From NCBI GenBank assembly GCA_963737365.1, contig CAVTSD010000001.1:620001-684000 (forward strand): a stretch of DNA of 64,000 nucleotides, given 5' to 3'. A model generated the notes under the pieces. That model saw only the letters and a program-made list of their open reading frames with translations. It ran no database searches and had not been told where the DNA came from. This DNA is from Roseiarcus sp963737365. GTDB lineage: Bacteria > Pseudomonadota > Alphaproteobacteria > Rhizobiales > Beijerinckiaceae. Position 1 is the stretch's first letter; each line of letters opens with the position of its first letter. Position numbers and translations under genes: made by a program. Positions 56,064 through 64,000 of this stretch are shown in pieces.

Positions 56064-57389
56064 CTACGCCTGTCCCCGGCTCACTCTCGCCCGGCGATAG
56101 CCCGCGAAGCCGACGCCAGCGAATCCCAGAAGCATCATAGTCCACGTCGAGGGTTCGGGGACTGTCGGGCTATAGAGCACCCAGCCGGGTTTCCCATCGA
56201 GCACGTTTTGCAATCTGAGCAAAGCTTCGGTGAAGTAATAGTCGCCGTAGATCAGCGCCGTATTAGTCCCATTGTTGCCCGTGAAGCCATCGAACAGCAC
56301 GGACTCGCCAGACGCGGGGCCAAGATAGCTGCTGCTGAGCGACCCCAGTATGTTCTCGGCGTCCACGAGGTAGGACGCGCCCATTGTTCCCGCAACTGTG
56401 CTCAGCATGACGAGCCCCTCCGCCGCGATGGCCGCAGCGGAAGTGTCCACAGGTTGCGTCCCGGGCGCATCGAAATCCCACGGGGGAATCCAAGTACCGC
56501 GGTCGGTCAACTGGCCGACGAAATAATTCGCGAGGTCTTCCGCCGTTGCTAGGAATGTTGGGTTATCCGAGGTCTGATAGGCCTGCACGAAGCCATACAG
56601 GGCCCAGGCCTGCCCCCGCGCCCAGGTTGAGTTATCAGAGTACCCCGCGAATGTCCCCCGGCTCACGAGCGCCCCGGTGGTCGGGTTAAAATCCGCTACC
56701 TCGAACGTGCTGCCGTCAGCGCGCACGAGGTTCGTGGTCACCGTTTGAGCGTGGGTCGCGGCGTATCCCGCCCAAGCAGACATGCCGCCATTGCCGGCCC
56801 CCCACTGCAACGGTCCAAGGGTCATCATGCTGTCAATGATGACGGCGAAATGGTTTGGAGGCTGGTACGGAGGGAAGGTCCAGGATTGAACCGCCCCCAC
56901 CGTCGGATTGTAGATCGACGCCAACGAGTTGCCCGCCGTGATGAGCACCGGCTTGTAGCTTGGGTCGCCCGTCAGTCGGTATCCGTTGCCGAAACTCGTT
57001 CCGATCATGAAGCCGACGTCCGTGGGATCTATCCGCGGATTGGCGGTCAACGAGGCATAGGGCGCCAGAGGCGCCGTCCAAGCCTCCGCTGCGTCCAGCC
57101 ACTTCTGCGACCCGGTCGCCTGATACAGGAGCCAGAGTTGGCCAGGGAAAAACCCCGTCGTCCAGCCTTGGCTTCCGCTCGAAGGAGTCGTTGTCTTCCA
57201 CACTCCGCTGTCGCCTCCAGAGACGGGATATCCGGACGCGGGGGAGCCGAGCGAAGTCAGGGTCTTCGCGACCTGAGTCTCAATGAACGACAAATCCGAG
57301 GCTATGCCTTGGGAATCCAGAGGCGTCGCGCGGGCCTGGCCCATCAAGCAGGTGAGCGGCACGCAGACGATCAAGGCTAGCTTTCGCAT
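56064..57389 (-). CDS. PEP-CTERM-anchored GH88-type unsaturated glucuronyl hydrolase-like protein
   Basis: The 441-residue protein has a signal peptide (about 1-21, ending ARA), a catalytic alpha/alpha-barrel with family motifs (WTTGFFPGQLWLLY, DVGFMIGTSFGNGYRLTGD, VIIDSMM, STWARGQAWALYGF) and a PEP-CTERM sorting signal: VPEPSTW, a hydrophobic stretch and GYRRAR. GH88 enzymes release unsaturated uronic acid from oligosaccharides made by polysaccharide lyases. Surface anchoring suggests a role in extracellular polysaccharide processing. The start at 57389 gives the signal peptide. Confidence 0.83.
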   Translation of the reverse strand: MRKLALIVCVPLTCLMGQARATPLDSQGIASDLSFIETQVAKTLTSLGSPASGYPVSGGDSGVWKTTTPSSGSQGWTTGFFPGQLWLLYQATGSQKWLDAAEAWTAPLAPYASLTANPRIDPTDVGFMIGTSFGNGYRLTGDPSYKPVLITAGNSLASIYNPTVGAVQSWTFPPYQPPNHFAVIIDSMMTLGPLQWGAGNGGMSAWAGYAATHAQTVTTNLVRADGSTFEVADFNPTTGALVSRGTFAGYSDNSTWARGQAWALYGFVQAYQTSDNPTFLATAEDLANYFVGQLTDRGTWIPPWDFDAPGTQPVDTSAAAIAAEGLVMLSTVAGTMGASYLVDAENILGSLSSSYLGPASGESVLFDGFTGNNGTNTALIYGDYYFTEALLRLQNVLDGKPGWVLYSPTVPEPSTWTMMLLGFAGVGFAGYRRARVSRGQA

Positions 57390-57828
57390 CGCGTTCCCCA
57401 GAACGTCGAAGTTGATTGTAAAGCGCACCTATTGTAGCACAGAACGACCCAAATTTCGCTACGGAGTGTCAACTAAATCTGCTTGGATGGATCAGCACCC
57501 GGCGGGCTGTTATTTCCAGTTTTAAGTCTGTCAATAACCCCCTGTTTGAGCCTGGCGGCCGGCAGGGAGTTTTCGGGCAGAATCAATCATCCCGACGCGC
57601 TCGGCATCAGGCATCATGGTCGCGAGCGTGATGGAGCGAATTGCGCTCGGCCGCGCCAGACCCTACCACGGAAAGCCTCGCGCGCGATCGTCTTTCGCGA
57701 ATGCCAGGCCGAAGGATGCACGCGAATCGCGTTGTTAGCCAATTGACCCGCACGTTGGGAACGAAGTCGCTGCGCGCAAGTGCGGACCGCGACAGGCTGG
57801 TCTTGCTGCCGGGAGCCTACGAGGCTAA
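57390..57828. other. Intergenic region without a supported gene
   Basis: About 440 bp upstream of the glycoside hydrolase gene contain short frames on both strands, none with a credible ribosome site or domain. The first 120 bp are AT-rich and probably include the hydrolase promoter. I see no repeat or hairpin terminator. Confidence 0.45.
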
Positions 57829-58044
57829 CTAAAGCAGCTTCGACCCGGCCCACACCACAAGTCCGACGACCCCCGACGCAAATATGGTAAAGGTTACTAG
57901 TTCGCGGAAAGGATGGGCGGTCGGCGGAAAGTCCAAGCCATCATCGAAAGAGGTGACGGCAGCATCGGATTTTGCAGCTCTATTTGAGTACGACAGCGAT
58001 GGAACTTCCGATCGGCTTCGAGCGCTGATATCCACGTTAGCCAT
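57829..58044 (-). CDS. Small tail-anchored membrane protein, unknown
   Basis: The 71-residue frame encodes a polar Ser/Asp-rich N-terminal part followed by one C-terminal hydrophobic segment (LVTFTIFASGVVGLVVWAGSKLL), the shape of a tail-anchored protein. GGGAG lies nine bases upstream of the ATG. No family is recognised. The opposite strand also has a frame here, but it lacks a ribosome site and any structure. Confidence 0.5.
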   Translation of the reverse strand: MANVDISARSRSEVPSLSYSNRAAKSDAAVTSFDDGLDFPPTAHPFRELVTFTIFASGVVGLVVWAGSKLL

Positions 58045-58295
58045 GTATCATCTCCCGCGCGGCAAGCTGACGGCAAGCGATCGATAGCAATATGTATTGT
58101 GGCTCCGATCGCTTTACCGTCAATGGTTGATTTCAGGCCATGTCACAACAGACAGATCTGTTGAGGCGCCCCGGTCTCAGTGATCGCAGAGCTACAAATT
58201 ACTGCCTGGAAAACGACGGGAGCACGTGATTGTTCCGCGGCGTGTTGGGAAGCGCACTTTCATCTTCCGCACAAACGCCTCACCAGCCCCTGCCA

Positions 58296-58856
58296 CTATT
58301 CCGGCCATTCCCAGTCGGTTAGGGTCAGTCCGTCGTCGAGCCGGACCGGCGGGCGGGCCTTGAGGCCGGCTGCGGCTAGCGCGGCGTCGGGATCGCCGCC
58401 AGACCTTTCGCGGCCAAAAACCGGCATACCGCCTGGCAGACGGACTTTGACCGCGCGGCTGAGATGAAAGCAGTCGTAGCCCAGCTTGAGAAACAGGGCG
58501 AAGACTTGGGGGCCGCCAATGACGGCGACCGTCCCTGAAGCCAGGCCTAGCGCCGCGCATGCGGTCTCGAACGAGGCCCCGGTAGGGTTCCAGAGCCGCG
58601 CCTTTGGATTGTCAGGGTCCGGCCCCACGCTGGCGACGTGTCGCGTCAGAACGAGCCTCCGCCGGCTCTTCGCGTCCGAATGGCCCTCCGCTGAGTGGCG
58701 GCCGTTCACCACCAGCGCGGCCCGATCAAGGCCTTCTTGAAACTGCCGCTGGTCGGCTTCGAAATGCATTGAGGCCGGCTGCACGCCGCTTGCATCCGCG
58801 AGCATACCATCGGCGGAGGCGATGACATAGGCTTCGATGCGAAACGCGCCGATCAC
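58296..58856 (-). CDS. RibD C-terminal/dihydrofolate reductase-like protein
   Basis: The 186-residue protein follows the DHFR-like fold of RibD C-terminal reductases: AYVIASADGMLAD at the N-terminus, ALVVNGRHSAEGH, and VAVIGGPQVFALFLKLGYDCFHLSRA near the end. It would use NADPH to reduce a pteridine-, pyrimidine- or folate-like compound. It starts eight bases after folE on the same strand, so a pterin-related role is plausible, though the substrate is unknown. Confidence 0.75.
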   Translation of the reverse strand: MIGAFRIEAYVIASADGMLADASGVQPASMHFEADQRQFQEGLDRAALVVNGRHSAEGHSDAKSRRRLVLTRHVASVGPDPDNPKARLWNPTGASFETACAALGLASGTVAVIGGPQVFALFLKLGYDCFHLSRAVKVRLPGGMPVFGRERSGGDPDAALAAAGLKARPPVRLDDGLTLTDWEWPE

Positions 58857-58864
58857 AGCGCGCG

Positions 58865-59491
58865 TTATTCGTGGCTGTCCGAATTGACCAGCGACAGGAA
58901 CTCACCCCGCGTCTGGGGCTGGTCGCGAAATACGCCCAGCATCCGGCTGGTCACGAGATCGGCGCCGCGCTTTCGGACGCCGCGGTCGATCATGCAATGA
59001 TGCGCCGCCTTGACGACCACCGCGACGCCGCAGGGCGTCAGCACTTCCTCGACCGCGTTGGCGATCTGCGCCGTGAGGCGCTCCTGGATCTGCAGCCGCT
59101 TGGAGAAAATCTCGACCACGCGCGCAAGCTTGGAGATTCCCACAACCCTCTTGTCGGGAATGTAACCAACCCAAACACGGCCGATGATCGGGGCGAGATG
59201 GTGCTCGCAATGGCTCTCAAAGGTCACGCCGCGCAGCACGATCATCTCGTCATAGCCGTCGACCTCGCTGAAGGTCTTGCGCAGGACCTCGTGCGGATCT
59301 TCGTCATAGCCGGCGAAATATTCGCGGTAAGCGCGCACCATGCGATTGGGCGTCTCGATCAGGCCGTCGCGATTGGCGTCCTCGCCAACCCATTTCAGGA
59401 TGGTTCGGAACGCATCCTCGGCCTGGGCGTCGCTGATCGCCGGCTTGCCGCCGCCGGAGGCCCCGTCGAGATTCTCTTCCCTCAGCGCCAT
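58865..59491 (-). CDS. folE: GTP cyclohydrolase I
   Basis: The 208-residue enzyme converts GTP to dihydroneopterin triphosphate, the first step of folate synthesis. Zinc ligands Cys95, His98 and Cys166 lie in FESHCEHHLAPI and KAAHHCMIDRGV. GYIPDKRVVGISKLAR and RLQIQERLTAQIA are also typical. The RibD-like gene follows directly. Together with thyA and folA this part of the window is rich in folate genes. Confidence 0.96.
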   Translation of the reverse strand: MALREENLDGASGGGKPAISDAQAEDAFRTILKWVGEDANRDGLIETPNRMVRAYREYFAGYDEDPHEVLRKTFSEVDGYDEMIVLRGVTFESHCEHHLAPIIGRVWVGYIPDKRVVGISKLARVVEIFSKRLQIQERLTAQIANAVEEVLTPCGVAVVVKAAHHCMIDRGVRKRGADLVTSRMLGVFRDQPQTRGEFLSLVNSDSHE

Positions 59492-59572
59492 GGGTTAGCC
59501 TTCCCTCTCCGCGCCCAAAAAGAGCGCCCAGCCGCCATTTATGCGCTGCCAACAGATTCTTAAAGGAGCGGT

Positions 59573-62179
59573 CTATCCCGCGACCTTGGAGAAGTCAGCC
59601 ACGGCGTGCATCGCTTCGCGCAATTCGTTAAGCAATCTTAATCGGTTGAGGCGCGTTTTGGGGTCTAGATCGTTGACCGTTACGTCGAGGAAGAAGCCGT
59701 CCACTGGTGCGCGTAGGGCGGCGAGCGCCCGCATGGCGCCCTCGAAATCCTCGGAAGCGGCGCTCTGGCGGGCGGCCGCGCCGGCGGAGGCGACGACGTC
59801 GGCGAGATACCGTTCGGCCGGGGGGGCAAGTTCGGTCTGAACGTACTTGCCGGCGAAGGCTTCCGCGCCATCCTTCTTTTCCTCAGCGCGCAGGATGTTG
59901 GCGGCGCGGCGATAGCCGGCCAGCAGGTTCTTCCCGTCCTCGGTCTCAAGCAGTTTGCCGAGCGCCTCGACCCGGCGGACGATCATGAGCAGATCGTCCT
60001 GGCCCGGCAGCGCGAAGACCGCATCGATGAGATCGTGCCGCGCGCCCTTTTCGCGGAGGTAGACTTTCAGGCGGTCGGCGAAGAAGGCGAGGAGGCCCGT
60101 TACAACCTCGTTCGGAACACCAAGGGTATGAGACTCTTCGGTAAGCTTTTCCTTACGAGCTTGTCTTCCATTGAACAGCATAAATTGAACGAATGAGTCT
60201 TCGGAGATAAAGTTGCCTCCCTTATATTTGCGACGTATCTCCTCATCAGGATTGAACTTCCAATCATTGAATTCTATTTCAACAATTGTCCCCTCATCGT
60301 CCTGATGCACATTTGGATGACGCAGTTCCTCAGGCACACCATAGTTTCCGTCGGAATTTCGTCGAATAAATAGACACGACGCATTTCGCGTTTGGTAAAT
60401 GTGCCTCTCGTAAGCAGGAACCAGCAAGTCCGTCAGCGGCAGGCGCAGCCCGTTCTCAAGCACAATGCGGATGACGCTTAGCGCAGCGCGCCGCAGCGCG
60501 TAGGGATCCTTGCTGCCGGTCGGCTTTTCATCGATCGCCCAGAAGCCCACGAGCGTATCGAGCTTGTCTGCAAGCGCGACCGCGATCGAGACGGGCGAAG
60601 TGGGAATGCGGTCGTTCGGCCCTTGCGGTTTGTAGTGCTCCTCGATCGCCTGGGCTACGAGCGGGTCCTCCCCTTGGGCGCTCGCGTAGTAGCGGCCCAT
60701 GAGTCCCTGCAGTTCAGGGAACTCGCCAACCATTTCCGTTGCAAGGTCGGCTTTGGAGAGATGAGCCGCGCGCCCGGCGTCCGTGACGTCGGTGCCGACC
60801 TTTAGCGCAAGCTCGCGCGCCAGAGCTTCGATGCGCGCGATCCGCTCGCCCTGCGTCCCAAGCTTCTCGTGAAAGACGACGTGGTCGAGCTTTTCAAGCC
60901 GCTGGTCGAGCGGCTTCGCGGTCTTGTTCTTAGCGTCCGGCAGGGCCGCGAGATCGGTCTGCCAGAAGTGGCGCGCGTCGGCCAAGCGCGCGCGGACGAC
61001 GCGCGCGTTGCCGGCCGCGATCGCCGCGCCGCCGTCCGGAGCGACCAGGTTCGAGACGAGGATGAACTTGTTGGCGAGCTTGCCGGTGCTGCCCGTTGCG
61101 TCATGACCGGCCTTGTGCCGGCCATCCACGCCGTTCCGCGGCACGGCTCCCTCCGCTTTCGCGCCTGACGGCTCCCCGTGGATGGCCGGGTCGAGCCCGG
61201 CCATGACGGAAGAGCATGGGGGCGCCTCGCGCAGCACGAAGCATTTCTGATTGGCGCGGATGGTGGCGCGGATGACTTCGGCCGGCAGATCAAGGAACGC
61301 CGCTTCGAACTCGCCCATCAGCACGACCGGCCATTCGACCAGGCCGGCGACCTCCTCGAGCAATCCCTCGTCCTCGACCAGCGTCAACCCCTGAACAAAG
61401 GCAAGCTCTTTAGCGTCAGCGAGGATGATCGCCTTGCGCCGGTCGGCGTCGAGCACGACCTTCGCCTTCTGCAACGCGTCGACGTAATCGTCGAAGCGGC
61501 GCACATGAATGGGCTGAGGGGCCATGAAGCGGTGGCCCCAGGTCACGTCGCTTGATTTGAGCCCATGCGCGTTGAGATCGAAGTCGACAACCTCGGCCGT
61601 CTCGTGTTGGGTGGCGAGCGTGCAGACGATGCCGCGCAACGGGCGCACCCAGCGAAGCGTGTTTTGGCCAGGTATCACAATGCTCTCGTTGAGCATCGTG
61701 TCATTGAAGCCCATACCCCCGGATCCTCCGAGCGACGGATGATAGTCGCCCCAACGCATCGATTTTGGCCACGGAAACGCGCGGATGATCGCGGGGATGA
61801 TCTCGGCAATCGCGTCTTTGGTTTCGCGGCCCGGCTTTTCGATGACCGCGACGTAGAACTGGCCCTTCTTCGGGTCGGTCTCGATGCGCGCGTCCTCAAG
61901 ACGGCTGAGGCCTGCGCTCTTGAGAAAGCCCTGGATCGCCGCATCCGGCGCGCCAACGCGGGGGCCCTTGCGCTCCTCGCGCGAGTGCGCTTGAGCGGCC
62001 GGCAAGCCGACGACATGCAGTGTCAGGCGCCGGGGCGTGACGAAGCTCTGCGCGCCCTCATAGAGCAAATTGCGCTCGACCAGCGCGTTTGTCACGAGAC
62101 GCTTCAGATCTTCCGCCGCCTGCCGCTGCATGCGGGCGGGGATTTCTTCGCTGAACAGTTCGAGCAGGAGGTCGGGCAT
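59573..62179 (-). CDS. glyS: Glycyl-tRNA synthetase beta subunit with two in-frame insertions
   Basis: The 868-residue subunit pairs with GlyQ to charge tRNA-Gly. The N-terminus LLLELFSEEIPARMQ, ANQKCFVL, GRYYASAQGEDPLVAQAIEEHYKP and the C-terminal anticodon-binding region are typical. It is about 150 residues longer than expected for the group because of two insertions: residues about 323-361 encode a dispersed palindromic element (VMAGLDPAIH to KAGHD), and residues about 585-690 are encoded by markedly AT-rich DNA with no counterpart that I recall. Both keep the frame. It starts 6 bp after glyQ. Confidence 0.93.
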   Translation of the reverse strand: MPDLLLELFSEEIPARMQRQAAEDLKRLVTNALVERNLLYEGAQSFVTPRRLTLHVVGLPAAQAHSREERKGPRVGAPDAAIQGFLKSAGLSRLEDARIETDPKKGQFYVAVIEKPGRETKDAIAEIIPAIIRAFPWPKSMRWGDYHPSLGGSGGMGFNDTMLNESIVIPGQNTLRWVRPLRGIVCTLATQHETAEVVDFDLNAHGLKSSDVTWGHRFMAPQPIHVRRFDDYVDALQKAKVVLDADRRKAIILADAKELAFVQGLTLVEDEGLLEEVAGLVEWPVVLMGEFEAAFLDLPAEVIRATIRANQKCFVLREAPPCSSVMAGLDPAIHGEPSGAKAEGAVPRNGVDGRHKAGHDATGSTGKLANKFILVSNLVAPDGGAAIAAGNARVVRARLADARHFWQTDLAALPDAKNKTAKPLDQRLEKLDHVVFHEKLGTQGERIARIEALARELALKVGTDVTDAGRAAHLSKADLATEMVGEFPELQGLMGRYYASAQGEDPLVAQAIEEHYKPQGPNDRIPTSPVSIAVALADKLDTLVGFWAIDEKPTGSKDPYALRRAALSVIRIVLENGLRLPLTDLLVPAYERHIYQTRNASCLFIRRNSDGNYGVPEELRHPNVHQDDEGTIVEIEFNDWKFNPDEEIRRKYKGGNFISEDSFVQFMLFNGRQARKEKLTEESHTLGVPNEVVTGLLAFFADRLKVYLREKGARHDLIDAVFALPGQDDLLMIVRRVEALGKLLETEDGKNLLAGYRRAANILRAEEKKDGAEAFAGKYVQTELAPPAERYLADVVASAGAAARQSAASEDFEGAMRALAALRAPVDGFFLDVTVNDLDPKTRLNRLRLLNELREAMHAVADFSKVAG
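60110..60420 (-). other. AT-rich in-frame insert within glyS
   Basis: Base composition drops sharply across this 310-bp stretch inside an otherwise GC-rich gene. The encoded segment, with RNASCLFIRRNSDGNYGVPE and NFISEDSFVQFMLFNGRQ, is rich in Asn, Glu, Phe and Ile and sits between the catalytic core and the region LLAFFADRLKVYLREKGARHD. It has no intein or transposase motifs. Confidence 0.6.
61100..61207. repeat. Palindromic repeat element inserted in frame in glyS
   Basis: Two 31-bp arms (61100-61130 and 61177-61207) are imperfect inverted repeats; the outer word GTCATGACCGG pairs with CCGGCCATGAC. They flank a 46-bp centre. The total of 108 bp is exactly 36 codons. The translated signature VMAGLDPAIH ... 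DGRHKAGHD is the well-known protein readout of a repeat dispersed in alphaproteobacterial genomes. Confidence 0.8.
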
Positions 62180-62185
62180 ATCTGG

Positions 62186-63112
62186 CTAAGCCGCGCCGCC
62201 GCCGGCCGTCTTGAGCCACGCGCCGCCGCAGGCCCGGGCGAGCTCTCGCACCCGCAAAATATAGCTCTGCCGCTCGGTCACCGAAATGGCGCCGCGCGCG
62301 TCCAGCAGGTTGAACACGTGGCTCGCCTTGATGCACTGGTCATAGGCCGGCAGCGCCATGAGGTGGCGATCGCCCAACTCGCCCCGCTCGAGCAACGCCA
62401 CACACTCCGCTTCGGCGTCCCGGAAATGCTGGAACAAGATTTCGGTGTTGGCGTGCTCGAAGTTGAAGCGGGAATATTCCTGCTCAGCCTGCTGAAACAC
62501 GTCGCGGTAAGATACGCGGTCGGCGCCCTCGCCGCCGTTGAAGTTGAGATCGTAGACGCTATCGACGCCCTGCACATACATCGCCAGCCGCTCGAGGCCG
62601 TAAGTCAGTTCGCCTGACACGGGGGCGCATTCGAAACCCGCGACCTGCTGGAAGTAGGTGAATTGCGACACTTCCATGCCGTCGCACCAGCATTCCCATC
62701 CCAAGCCCCATGCGCCTAGCGTCGGGCTCTCCCAATCGTCCTCGACGAAGCGCACGTCGTGCAGCGCCATGTCCACGCCGATCGCGGCGAGCGAGTCGAG
62801 ATAAAGCTCCTGCAGGTTTTCCGGCGAAGGCTTCAGGATCACCTGATACTGATAATAGTGCTGGAGGCGGTTGGGGTTCTCGCCGTAGCGCCCGTCCTTC
62901 GGGCGGCGCGACGGCTGCACGTAAGCGGCCTTCCAGGGCTTGGGCCCAAGCGAGCGCAAGGTCGTCGCCGGGTGAAACGTGCCGGCGCCAACCTCCATGT
63001 CGTAGGGTTGCAGCATCACGCAACCGTGCCCAGCCCAGAACGTCTGCAAGGTCAGGATGAGACCTTGGAACGATTTCGCCGGGTCGAGCGCCGCGTCTTT
63101 CGCAAAAGCCAT
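62186..63112 (-). CDS. glyQ: Glycyl-tRNA synthetase alpha subunit
   Basis: The 308-residue catalytic subunit carries the class II aminoacyl-tRNA synthetase core: SFQGLILTLQTFWAGHGCVMLQPYDMEVGAGTFHPAT, AYVQPSRRPKDGRYGENPNRLQHYYQYQVI, and GWECWCDGMEVSQFTYFQQVAG. It activates glycine and works as an alpha2beta2 complex with GlyS, encoded 6 bp downstream. Length is normal and no insertions are seen. Confidence 0.97.
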   Translation of the reverse strand: MAFAKDAALDPAKSFQGLILTLQTFWAGHGCVMLQPYDMEVGAGTFHPATTLRSLGPKPWKAAYVQPSRRPKDGRYGENPNRLQHYYQYQVILKPSPENLQELYLDSLAAIGVDMALHDVRFVEDDWESPTLGAWGLGWECWCDGMEVSQFTYFQQVAGFECAPVSGELTYGLERLAMYVQGVDSVYDLNFNGGEGADRVSYRDVFQQAEQEYSRFNFEHANTEILFQHFRDAEAECVALLERGELGDRHLMALPAYDQCIKASHVFNLLDARGAISVTERQSYILRVRELARACGGAWLKTAGGGAA

Positions 63113-63272
63113 GGGTTTGGTTGTGGGTCCTTTAATTTGGGCGGGACCCTAGAGTCGCGGGCCTCCATGGTCAACGCGCCACGCCACAGCGACGCGGTGC
63201 GCGTACCTCAAGCGAATTTGCCAGGCGAGACGTCTGCCGCTAGAGCGGATCACCAAAAAGGGAGGTTCGCCC

Positions 63273-63995
63273 ATGCGTCCGTCGAAACGCGCCGCTGATG
63301 AAATGCGCCCCGTAAGCTTCGAGCGCGGCGTGGCGCGTTACGCGGAAGGTTCATGCCTCGTCCGTTTCGGCGAGACGCACGTCTTGTGCGCGGCCTCGCT
63401 CGAGGACAAGCCGCCGCCGTGGCTGCGCGGCCAGGGACGCGGATGGGTGACCGCCGAATACGCGATGCTGCCTCGGGCGACACTGACCCGAACCCGGCGC
63501 GAATCGTCCGCCGGCAAGGTTTCCGGCCGCAGCCAGGAGATTCAACGCCTGATCGGCCGATCGTTGCGAGCGGTGGTGGATCTGCCGCGCCTCGGCGAGC
63601 GACAGATCACGATCGATTGCGACGTCCTGCAGGCGGACGGTGGCACCCGTACCGCTTCGATCACCGGCGCCTGGGTCGCGTTGCACGACTGCCTGCGATG
63701 GATGACCCAGCGCTCCATACTTCGCGAAACGCCGCTCAAGGATCATGTCGCCGCGATCTCTTGCGGCATAGTCGGGGGCGAAGCGGTGATCGATCTAGAC
63801 TATGCCGAAGACTCGAACGCGCACACGGACGCGAATTTTGTCATGACGGGCTTAGGAGGCTTGGTCGAAGTGCAAGGGTCGGCGGAGGGCGCGCCGTTCT
63901 CGGAGGAAGAGCTGATCCGCATGGTGGCGCTGGCGCGTAGCGGCATCCGGCAGCTCGTGGCTATGCAGAAGGCGGCGGTCGCGCCAGGCGCCTGA
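63273..63995 (+). CDS. rph: Ribonuclease PH
   Basis: The 240-residue 3'-5' phosphorolytic exoribonuclease trims tRNA precursors. Signatures are MRPSKRAADEMRPVSFE at the N-terminus, TAEYAMLPRATLTRTRRES, EIQRLIGRSLRAVVD, ITIDCDVLQADGGTRTASITGA and VIDLDYAEDSNAHTDANFVMTG. Length matches the family. The stop lies six bases before the end of the window. Confidence 0.96.
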   Translation: MRPSKRAADEMRPVSFERGVARYAEGSCLVRFGETHVLCAASLEDKPPPWLRGQGRGWVTAEYAMLPRATLTRTRRESSAGKVSGRSQEIQRLIGRSLRAVVDLPRLGERQITIDCDVLQADGGTRTASITGAWVALHDCLRWMTQRSILRETPLKDHVAAISCGIVGGEAVIDLDYAEDSNAHTDANFVMTGLGGLVEVQGSAEGAPFSEEELIRMVALARSGIRQLVAMQKAAVAPGA

Positions 63996-64000
63996 GGCGG

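Noticed and set aside
57884..58087. Plus-strand 67-codon ORF
   Set aside because: It overlaps the better-supported minus-strand tail-anchored protein and lacks a ribosome site.
60110..60420. Intein in glyS
   Set aside because: The insert is too short and lacks the splice-junction Cys/Ser and terminal His-Asn motifs.
61565..62617. Plus-strand frame of 350 codons over glyS and glyQ
   Set aside because: It is antisense to two essential, motif-rich genes and has no recognisable domain.

Overview
The window looks like chromosomal DNA of a GC-rich alphaproteobacterium of the Rhizobiales (Hyphomicrobiales). This rests on alphaproteobacterial pairings such as Hsp20-DUF1150, DUF1036-pyruvate kinase, acnA next to ccmA, a METTL20-type methyltransferase and a PurC of the rhizobial type. 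Two PEP-CTERM proteins and a FecR/TbpB-like protein beside a Slam-like translocon would fit a Beijerinckiaceae or Methylocystaceae member, but the genus is not determined. I found no rRNA, tRNA, transposase, integrase or CRISPR array.

Layout. 0-9 kb: end of rpmB, eda, a CPA2 antiporter, a secreted NodB-fold protein with a CxxCH motif, a two-gene unit (Slam-like outer-membrane protein, then a FecR/TbpB-like protein) and an aldo/keto reductase. 9-20 kb: SDR, DMT transporter, fatty acid hydroxylase, MFS/spermidine-synthase fusion, MarC, xylulokinase, cold-shock protein, and two flavoproteins. 20-27 kb: METTL20-like methyltransferase, desaturase, retropepsin-like protein, DMT transporter and ccmCDG. 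27-32.8 kb: a low-GC membrane protein gene, pgm and glmM, a ferric-reductase-like membrane protein, a tiny transcription unit with a full-length Shine-Dalgarno sequence, and purC. 32.8-35.4 kb: an accessory island with a TIR protein and a stand-alone SLOG protein. 35.4-43 kb: acnA, an SDR relic, ccmAB, glycosyltransferase, DoxX and MFS. 43-44.5 kb: a low-GC orphan gene. 44.5-53.6 kb: lytic transglycosylase, DUF4396, PEP-CTERM phosphoesterase, DUF1036-pyk, a small c-type cytochrome, a dehydrogenase and a zinc-ribbon/helicase fusion. 53.6-64 kb: hsp20-DUF1150, thyA-folA, PEP-CTERM glycoside hydrolase, folE with a RibD-like reductase, glyQS and rph.

How the genes relate. CcmA, B, C, D and G all serve cytochrome c maturation but lie in two blocks 11.5 kb apart on opposite strands. 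One inversion with its ends just upstream of ccmC and just downstream of ccmB would rejoin them. ThyA, FolA and FolE are folate and one-carbon enzymes, Pgm and GlmM are sugar-phosphate mutases, and GlyQ/GlyS form one tRNA synthetase. The most promising unusual items are the TIR-SLOG pair, the Slam-like/FecR-TbpB-like pair, the short ORF behind a perfect 16-nt anti-16S match, and a glyS gene carrying two in-frame insertions, one of them a dispersed palindromic repeat.
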